Positions 1-5,104 of a DNA stretch of 10,847 nt are shown one piece after another. The notes beneath the pieces were generated by a model that worked only from the letters and a program-made list of their open reading frames with translations, was not told the DNA's origin and made no database searches. Made by a program: the position numbers and the translations under genes. Origin of the DNA: an uncultured Ruminococcus sp. (GTDB lineage: Bacteria; Bacillota; Clostridia; Oscillospirales; Ruminococcaceae); contig UQAR01000069.1 in assembly GCA_900539095.1 (NCBI GenBank), positions 1-10,847 on the forward strand. The letters are read 5' to 3'. Within the stretch, counting starts at the first letter, position 1. Each line of letters opens with the position of its first letter.

Positions 1-47
1 GAGATTCGCCTTAGTCTCGTGGGCTCGGAGATGTGTATAAGAGACAG
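1..47 (+). other. Nextera i7 sequencing adapter (N701 index plus Tn5 mosaic end), not genomic
   Basis: Bases 1-5 (GAGAT) match the inner end of the Illumina P7 primer. Bases 6-13 (TCGCCTTA) match the Nextera N701 index as written in the primer. Bases 14-47 match the 34-base Nextera read-2 transposase adapter, ending in the 19-base mosaic end AGATGTGTATAAGAGACAG at 29-47. The match was made from memory but is continuous through all three parts, which chance would not produce. Genomic sequence therefore starts at base 48. The arrangement is what read-through of a short library fragment into the opposite adapter would leave at a contig end. Confidence 0.97.
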
Positions 48-52
48 AATCA

Positions 53-2545
53 ATGCTATATCTTTCAGGCGAGATAAGAAAAATAGGTCGTGTTGACCAC
101 GGCGACGCTTTTCTTGACACAGATATGATAGAAAAAAACAGGGGTATAACCGTTTTTTCTAAACCTGCCGAGTTTAAATATAAGGACACTTTTTTCACCC
201 TGCTTGACACTCCGGGACACGTCGATTTTTCCGCTGAAACAGAACGTGCTTTGCAGGTGCTTGATCTTGCAGTGCTCGTGGTCAGCGGAACTGACGGAGT
301 TCAAAGCCATACGCAGACACTTTGGAGTCTGCTAAGAAGATATAATGTACCGACCTTTGTGTTTGTAAATAAAATGGATTTGGACGGTGCTGATAGAACT
401 TTCGTTATGAACAGCCTTGAGGCTCGCCTTGGTTTGGGTTTCGTTGACTTTTGCCGCAGCCGTGGAGAAATTTGTGATGACTGTGCCGTTTTTGATGAGA
501 ATATTATGAACGAGTTCCTGGAAAATGGTAGTGTTTCTGATGAAACATTGTCAGCGGCAGTTCAACAGAGAAAAGTATTCCCATGCTTTTTCGGCTCTGC
601 GTTAAAGTCACAGGGCGTTGAGCGGTTCATGGATTCACTGGCAGATCTCACACCATGCGTGCATGATAAGGGCGACTTTGGTGCAAAGGTGTATAAAATA
701 TCAGAGGATGGCGGTTCACGTCTGACGTTTATGAAGATCACAGGCGGTTCACTCAAAGTACGCAGCCTTGTGAACTATCTTTCCGCTGACGGTGAAAACG
801 TATCTGAAAAAGTTAGCAGGATACGCATATATTCAGGTGCAAAATATCGTTCTGCTGACATTGCCGAAACCGGCATGGTCTGTGCGGTTGAAGGTCTTAC
901 CAAAACATACGCAGGTCAGGGACTTGGCTTTGAAAGTGATTCGGCTATGCCTATGCTCGAACCTGTTTTGTCATATCGTGCTGAGCCTGTGAGTGAAACT
1001 GATATGCACACTTTGCTGTCATATTTTCGTATTCTTGAAAATGAAGACCCTCAGCTCCACGTTGACTGGAACGAACAACTTGGCGAGATACACGTTAGCA
1101 TAATGGGCGAGGTGCAGCTGGAAATACTGAAAAATATCTTTAAGCGACGTTTTGATATTGATATAAATTTTGGCGAGGGCAGTATTGCTTACAAAGAAAC
1201 TATAGCTGAACCAGTTTATGGCTATGGTCACTATGAACCGCTCAGGCATTATGCAGAAGTGCATTTAAGGCTTGAACCACTGGAACGAGGGAAAGGGCTG
1301 TATTTCGCAACAGAGTGCAGCGAGGACGTTCTCGATAAAAACTGGCAGAGGCTCATTCTTACACACTTGCAGGAGAAAAAATATCTTGGCGTGCTCACTG
1401 GTTCGCCTATAACCGATATGAAGATAACTCTTGTGTCAGGCAGAGCACACCTAAAACACACAGAGGGCGGTGACTTCCGTCAGGCAACTTACCGTGCTGT
1501 AAGGCAAGGCCTGAGGCGTGCAAATTCAGTTTTGCTTGAACCATATTATAGTTTTACTCTTGAAGTGCCACAGCAGAACGTAGGACGTGCTATCACCGAT
1601 ATCCAAAACATGGGCGGAACTTTCTCATCGCCTGAGGTGGCAGGGGAGTTCTCTGTCATTAAAGGTAGTGCACCGGTATCGGAAATGCGTGGCTATCAGC
1701 AGCAGGTGGTGAGCTATACAAAGGGTCTTGGAAAGCTTATATGTATAGCTGACGGCTACCGTGAATGTCATAATACTTCCGCTGTTTTAGCTGAGTGTGG
1801 ATATGACCCTGACAGCGACCTTGAAAATACAGCAGATTCCGTTTTCTGTTCCCATGGTGCAGGCTACAACGTCAAATGGAACGAAGTGCCCGAAAAACTT
1901 CACATTCCGCCTGAGGACAGACGCAGACAAGCACCTGAGCCAAGGTCATTTGACCGTGCAGAAGATTTTGTAAGACGTGCCGCAAGTGACAAAGAGCTTA
2001 TGGAGATATTTGAGCGGACATACGGCAAAATAAACCGTGATAAACGCTATGCAATGAGGACACCTGAAAAAACGGTCAAATCAGTTGCTAAGCCGAAACA
2101 GATATACTCAGGCGTGGAATATTTGTTAGTTGACGGATATAATATAATTTTTTCATGGGACGAGCTGAAAAAAGCTGCCGCCGAAAGCCTTGACCTTGCA
2201 AGAAGTATGTTGGTGAACAGGCTTTGCAACTATCAGGGCTATAAGCAATGCGAACTCATACTTGTTTTTGACGCATATAAGGTAAAAGAGCAGGAGCGTG
2301 TGGTGGAAAACTACCACAACATCAGTATAGTTTACACTAAAGAGGCTGAGACTGCTGACACCTATATCGAAAGAACGGCCCATAAGCTGAGCCGTGAACA
2401 TAAGGTGCGTGTGGCGACTTCTGACGGCATGGAGCAGGTCATTATAATGGGCAGCGGTGCTTTCAGAATGTCAGCACAAGAGCTGCACGAGGACGTTATG
2501 CGTGTTGAAAAGGAGATTCGAGAATATATCGCCAATATGATATAG
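53..2545 (+). CDS. EF-G/TetM-like translational GTPase fused to a C-terminal YacP/Rae1-type NYN nuclease domain (5' truncated)
   Basis: The visible 830 residues contain most of an EF-G/ribosomal-protection-type GTPase. Switch I RGIT is at 30-33, G3 DTPGH at 52-56, G4 NKMD at 106-109 and G5 GSAL near 181-184. Domains II to V follow, to about residue 600, with the domain III segment GEVQLEIL near 352-359. Residues 688-826 resemble B. subtilis YacP/Rae1. They keep the NYN acidic residues in DGYN (D694), VFD (D740), TADTYIE (D769, E773) and ATSD (D791). The methionine at 53 is not the native start. Aligned to Tet(M), TCA at 50-52 plus MLYLSG matches S22-LLYNSG, so about 21 residues carrying the P-loop were lost at the contig end. 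An in-frame TAA in the adapter (38-40) makes the remnant look complete. Family knowledge suggests GTP-dependent binding to the ribosomal A-site region; coupling to mRNA cleavage is inference. Tet(M)-like resistance is unlikely because the domain IV tip reads AHLKHTEGG, not YYSPVST. Confidence 0.9.
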   Translation: MLYLSGEIRKIGRVDHGDAFLDTDMIEKNRGITVFSKPAEFKYKDTFFTLLDTPGHVDFSAETERALQVLDLAVLVVSGTDGVQSHTQTLWSLLRRYNVPTFVFVNKMDLDGADRTFVMNSLEARLGLGFVDFCRSRGEICDDCAVFDENIMNEFLENGSVSDETLSAAVQQRKVFPCFFGSALKSQGVERFMDSLADLTPCVHDKGDFGAKVYKISEDGGSRLTFMKITGGSLKVRSLVNYLSADGENVSEKVSRIRIYSGAKYRSADIAETGMVCAVEGLTKTYAGQGLGFESDSAMPMLEPVLSYRAEPVSETDMHTLLSYFRILENEDPQLHVDWNEQLGEIHVSIMGEVQLEILKNIFKRRFDIDINFGEGSIAYKETIAEPVYGYGHYEPLRHYAEVHLRLEPLERGKGLYFATECSEDVLDKNWQRLILTHLQEKKYLGVLTGSPITDMKITLVSGRAHLKHTEGGDFRQATYRAVRQGLRRANSVLLEPYYSFTLEVPQQNVGRAITDIQNMGGTFSSPEVAGEFSVIKGSAPVSEMRGYQQQVVSYTKGLGKLICIADGYRECHNTSAVLAECGYDPDSDLENTADSVFCSHGAGYNVKWNEVPEKLHIPPEDRRRQAPEPRSFDRAEDFVRRAASDKELMEIFERTYGKINRDKRYAMRTPEKTVKSVAKPKQIYSGVEYLLVDGYNIIFSWDELKKAAAESLDLARSMLVNRLCNYQGYKQCELILVFDAYKVKEQERVVENYHNISIVYTKEAETADTYIERTAHKLSREHKVRVATSDGMEQVIIMGSGAFRMSAQELHEDVMRVEKEIREYIANMI

Positions 2546-2586
2546 AAATACCGATTTTCTGTTTGTCAGCAGAAAATCGGTATTTC
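2545..2586 (+). terminator. Strong hairpin terminator between convergent genes
   Basis: A perfect 17-bp inverted repeat (arms 2545-2561 and 2570-2586, 8-nt loop) starts on the last base of the GTPase stop codon. A T-rich run follows at 2587-2607, giving a good intrinsic terminator for the plus-strand gene. The same hairpin lies two bases past the stop of the minus-strand small protein. In that direction it is followed only by TATATCATATT, a weaker U-tract, so it may serve both transcripts with unequal strength. Confidence 0.88.
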
Positions 2587-2587
2587 T

Positions 2588-2770
2588 TTACTTTTTCTTC
2601 TTTTTTGGATTTATCTTTATCTCAGGTATCGCAAGGTTGTCAAATATTACGTCTGTTTCATCATCGGCGTCATCATTTTCATCGTGCTCAGACCTTACAT
2701 TTTCAACGTGTACTTCAGGAAAAGCAAGGTTATCAGTGTAACAGTCAAGATGTTTGTTCTTATCGTCCAT
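2588..2770 (-). CDS. Small acidic protein of unknown function with two DNLA[F/I]PE repeats
   Basis: This 60-residue reading frame begins with ATG at 2768-2770, after a near-ideal ribosome binding site (GGAGGAG, minus strand, 2778-2784, 7 nt away). It lies 15 nt downstream of the gltS-like stop, so it looks like the third gene of that operon. I do not recognise the family. The protein has no membrane segment or signal peptide and should be soluble. It contains DNLAFPEVHVE at residues 13-23 and DNLAIPEIKIN at 44-54. These flank a very acidic centre (roughly 28-40, rich in D and E), and the protein ends in five lysines. The repeats use different synonymous codons, so the similarity is held at protein level. 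The Lys tail codons double as the T-tract of the opposing terminator. A regulatory or accessory role for the transporter is only a guess. Confidence 0.72.
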   Translation of the reverse strand: MDDKNKHLDCYTDNLAFPEVHVENVRSEHDENDDADDETDVIFDNLAIPEIKINPKKKKK

Positions 2771-2777
2771 ATTCTTT

Positions 2778-2784
2778 CTCCTCC
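2778..2784 (-). promoter_or_regulatory. Strong ribosome binding site of the small acidic protein
   Basis: On the minus strand this reads GGAGGAG, 7 nt before the ATG at 2770-2768, just after the gltS-like stop (2788-2786). It is the main evidence that the 60-residue frame is translated. Confidence 0.8.
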
Positions 2785-2785
2785 G

Positions 2786-3979
2786 TTAATGTATAAAATT
2801 GATAAATCCTGTGATAACAAGGCTGTTTATAAAGTCGGCAAACATACTTCCCACAATAGGGACGAGCATATAAGCCTTTATTGACGGTGCAAACTTTGCG
2901 GTGATAGCCTGCATATTTGCCATAGCATTTGGCGTCGCACCCATTCCGAAACCACAAGTTCCTGCCGCAAGGACTGCTGCGTCATAGTTTCTTCCCATAA
3001 CAGTGTATACGATGAAGTATGAGAAAAATGCCATAAGGATAACCTGTGCAAGCAGAAGTATTATCATTGGCAAAGCAAGTTCAGCAAGCTGCCAAAGTTT
3101 AAGGGTTATCATAGCTATGCCAAGGAAAAGTGAAAGGCATATTCCGCCGATGTCGTTTATTTCACCCATGTGAATGTGCAGCTTGCCGCTGTATTCGCCG
3201 ATGTTTCGCATAAACGCTGCAACTATCATTGAACCAATGTATACCGGGAAAGTCATGCCCGTGTATGAGAGTGCCCATGAAACTAATGTGCCGATACCCA
3301 TTGCGATCGCAAGCTGATAAGCGGCAGGGGCGTACATACTTACTGAACGGTGGTGTTTCTGTTCGTCCTCAACAAGTATGGAGTCGTCCTCAGGAACAAC
3401 AGTTTTGAGAAGGTCATGCTTTATTATAAGCTTTCTGCCAATAGGGCCGCCCATTACAGAGCCTATGATAAGTCCGAATGTCGCCGCAGCAGTGCACAGT
3501 GTAGTTGCACCTTTAAGTCCAAGGTCCTCTAGCACAGTGCCGAATGCACCTGACGTTCCGTGTCCGCCTACCATAGGTATCGAGCCTGTGCACATGCCAA
3601 CCAGCGAGCTTACACCCAACAGCTTTGAAAGTCCCACCGACAGTGCGTTCTGAGTAAATATCAGCACTATCAAGCATAGTAAAAACGCTATAAGGCTTTT
3701 TCCGCCTGCTCTCAGTACCTTGATGTTTGCCTGAAAACCAACAGAAGTGAAGAACATTACCATGCAAACAGTTTTTAGTGTCTCGTCAAACTGAAATTCA
3801 ACGATGCCTGCAACATGAAGAATACAGGATACCACTGCGAAGATAACTCCGCCGATAACAGGGGAGGGTATGCAGAAAGTTTCGAGAAATTTGACTTTCT
3901 TTTTTAGAAATCCCCCAAGATATAAAACTCCGACAGCCACGGCAAGAGTCTGATACATATCAACATTTATTGTTTTCAA
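2786..3979 (-). CDS. gltS: Sodium/glutamate symporter, GltS (ESS) family
   Basis: The 397-residue, highly hydrophobic protein is close to E. coli GltS in length (about 400) and similar throughout. It keeps both signature regions that form the re-entrant loops of the family: GSIPMVGGHGTSGA at 132-145 and GFGMGATPNAMANMQAIT at 343-360. Other clear matches are GFQANIKVLRAGG at 81-93 and MGRNYDAAVLAAG at 328-340. It is expected to be an inner-membrane Na+-coupled carrier for glutamate or a close analogue. The start is TTG at 3979-3977, chosen because AGGAGG (3992-3987) is 7 nt upstream; the first in-frame ATG (3958-3956) would be 28 nt away. The upstream TAXI gene stops 2 nt before this TTG, so the ribosome binding site lies inside that gene and translation is probably coupled. 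Substrate is inferred from family only. Confidence 0.93.
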   Translation of the reverse strand: MKTINVDMYQTLAVAVGVLYLGGFLKKKVKFLETFCIPSPVIGGVIFAVVSCILHVAGIVEFQFDETLKTVCMVMFFTSVGFQANIKVLRAGGKSLIAFLLCLIVLIFTQNALSVGLSKLLGVSSLVGMCTGSIPMVGGHGTSGAFGTVLEDLGLKGATTLCTAAATFGLIIGSVMGGPIGRKLIIKHDLLKTVVPEDDSILVEDEQKHHRSVSMYAPAAYQLAIAMGIGTLVSWALSYTGMTFPVYIGSMIVAAFMRNIGEYSGKLHIHMGEINDIGGICLSLFLGIAMITLKLWQLAELALPMIILLLAQVILMAFFSYFIVYTVMGRNYDAAVLAAGTCGFGMGATPNAMANMQAITAKFAPSIKAYMLVPIVGSMFADFINSLVITGFINFIH

Positions 3980-3981
3980 AT

Positions 3982-4929
3982 TCAGTCCTCCTCTTTTACA
4001 GCCATACCAATGCTGCTATAATAGTCTGCCGCACCTTTATGAAAACCGCATGGGATATTTTCTGTTGCGAATTTCAGATCATTGTTTGCAAGTTCGACCT
4101 TCTTCTTTATCTCACCATTTTCTTCAAAGAGCATTTCGGTGAAGTTTCTGACTGTGTTGCTGTCTGTCTTTTTACTTGCCACCAAAACTGCCTTAACGCC
4201 GACTGTCTTAACGTCCTCATCTATGCCTTTATAAGTTCCTGCCTTTATGACTGTTTCGTAATATCCGTCATAAAGGTTTGTCATGTAGGAAATAGTTCTG
4301 TCATCAAATGGAAGTATCCTTATATCCATATCCTGCGATAGCTGCGTAATAACGTCGCAAGGTGCACCGAGCACAACGAAAAATGCGTCAATAGTACCAT
4401 TTTTAAGTGCCTCAGCTGACTTTTCATAGGTCATGTTGCAGGTATCTATCATATCAATGTCAAGGCTTACGGAGTTAAAAATATACTCTGCATTTTTAGA
4501 AACGCCTGAATGTTCTTCGCCTATGGAAACCTTTTTGCCTTTAAGATCGGCAGGAGTCTCAATGTCAGAATCAGCTGCAACGATTATCTGAAATGACTCC
4601 ATATAAAGTGCCGCCACAGAACGGGCGTTATCCACTTTGTTGTCTTTGAAATCTCCTGTGCCGTTTATCGCTTCTGACAAAACGTCGCTCTGAACTATAC
4701 CCATGTCGATAAAACCGTCTTTCAGCAGCCGCATATTTGCCTGTGAACCTGCGGTCTGCTTAACGGTGATATTTCCGTCAAGGTCGCTAAGTGCATTTGC
4801 ATAGTTATAATATATTCCGCCCTTGTTGCCCGAACCAAGCCTTATCTCTGAGCCTTTAGAGCATGAGCAAAGTGCCGCAAACAGAACGCTTGCTATCAAA
4901 AGCGACAGCAGTCTATTTATTTTTCTCAA
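3982..4929 (-). CDS. TAXI-family solute-binding lipoprotein
   Basis: This 315-residue protein has a Lys/Arg start (MRKINR), a hydrophobic signal segment at about 7-20 and a lipobox-like LCSC with Cys23 as the likely lipidated residue, so it should be membrane-anchored outside the cell. The mature part carries TAXI hallmarks in order: LGSGNKGGIYYNYANAL (31-47), TAGSQANMRLL with FIDMGIVQSDV (59-83), ARSVAALYMESFQIIVA (102-118) and DLKGKKVSIGEEHSG (128-142). TAXI receptors usually deliver carboxylates or amino acids such as glutamate to fused TRAP DctQM permeases; none is visible here. The next gene instead encodes a GltS symporter, 2 nt away. The start is TTG at 4929-4927 with AAAGGA 9 nt upstream; no ATG is available before the signal sequence. 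Family assignment is secure; partnership with GltS is inferred from operon structure. Confidence 0.92.
   Translation of the reverse strand: MRKINRLLSLLIASVLFAALCSCSKGSEIRLGSGNKGGIYYNYANALSDLDGNITVKQTAGSQANMRLLKDGFIDMGIVQSDVLSEAINGTGDFKDNKVDNARSVAALYMESFQIIVAADSDIETPADLKGKKVSIGEEHSGVSKNAEYIFNSVSLDIDMIDTCNMTYEKSAEALKNGTIDAFFVVLGAPCDVITQLSQDMDIRILPFDDRTISYMTNLYDGYYETVIKAGTYKGIDEDVKTVGVKAVLVASKKTDSNTVRNFTEMLFEENGEIKKKVELANNDLKFATENIPCGFHKGAADYYSSIGMAVKEED
3987..3992 (-). promoter_or_regulatory. Ribosome binding site that fixes the TTG start of the gltS homologue
   Basis: AGGAGG on the minus strand, inside the last codons of the TAXI gene and 7 nt from TTG 3979-3977. The spacing fits the TTG and not the ATG at 3958, so it decides the start and implies translational coupling. 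Confidence 0.82.
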
Positions 4930-4967
4930 TTATATCATTCCTTTCTTCGATAATAAAATACACAATT

Positions 4968-4976
4968 ATTATATCA
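4968..4976 (-). promoter_or_regulatory. Extended -10 promoter of the TAXI-gltS operon
   Basis: The minus strand reads TGATATAAT, a perfect TATAAT with the extended TGn element. It places the transcription start near 4961 and leaves an untranslated leader of about 30 nt before the TTG at 4929. The -35 is poor: TTGTTT (4999-4994) has a 20-bp spacer and TTTTTG (4996-4991) a 17-bp spacer. That fits promoters that rely on the extended -10. No riboswitch-like structure fits in the short leader. Confidence 0.65.
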
Positions 4977-5069
4977 TGCCCATATCTACACAAAAACAAG
5001 TTTTTCCCGATATTTTCAAAAAATTATTTTGCTAAATTATTTCCAAGTAATAATATTAACCATAATATA

Positions 5070-5101
5070 AAAAGCCACGCCGCATTACCAGCGTGACTTT
5101 T
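5070..5101 (-). terminator. Intrinsic terminator of the MoxR-DUF58-transglutaminase operon
   Basis: On the minus strand, AAAAGTCACGC and GCGTGGCTTTT form an 11-bp stem with one G-T pair and a 10-nt loop. It begins 3 nt after the transglutaminase stop. A T-rich run (CTTTTTATATT) overlaps and follows the second arm. The hairpin separates this operon from the TAXI promoter downstream on the same strand. Confidence 0.85.
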
Positions 5102-5104
5102 GTT

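Noticed and set aside
29..47. Tn5/IS50 mosaic end that could mark a transposon
   Set aside because: It is contiguous with the Nextera adapter and the N701 index, so it is library-derived rather than a biological transposon end.
53..2545. Annotation as a tet(M)-type resistance gene
   Set aside because: Overall similarity is real, but the domain IV YSP loop is missing and a nuclease domain is fused to it, so resistance is not supported by the sequence.
3970..4341. 123-codon plus-strand open frame opposite the TAXI gene
   Set aside because: It is a shadow of the TAXI coding sequence, Cys-rich and with no recognisable domain.
4930..5069. Riboswitch or small RNA upstream of the TAXI gene
   Set aside because: The stretch is AT-rich, the predicted leader is only about 30 nt, and I see no stable conserved structure other than the upstream operon's terminator.
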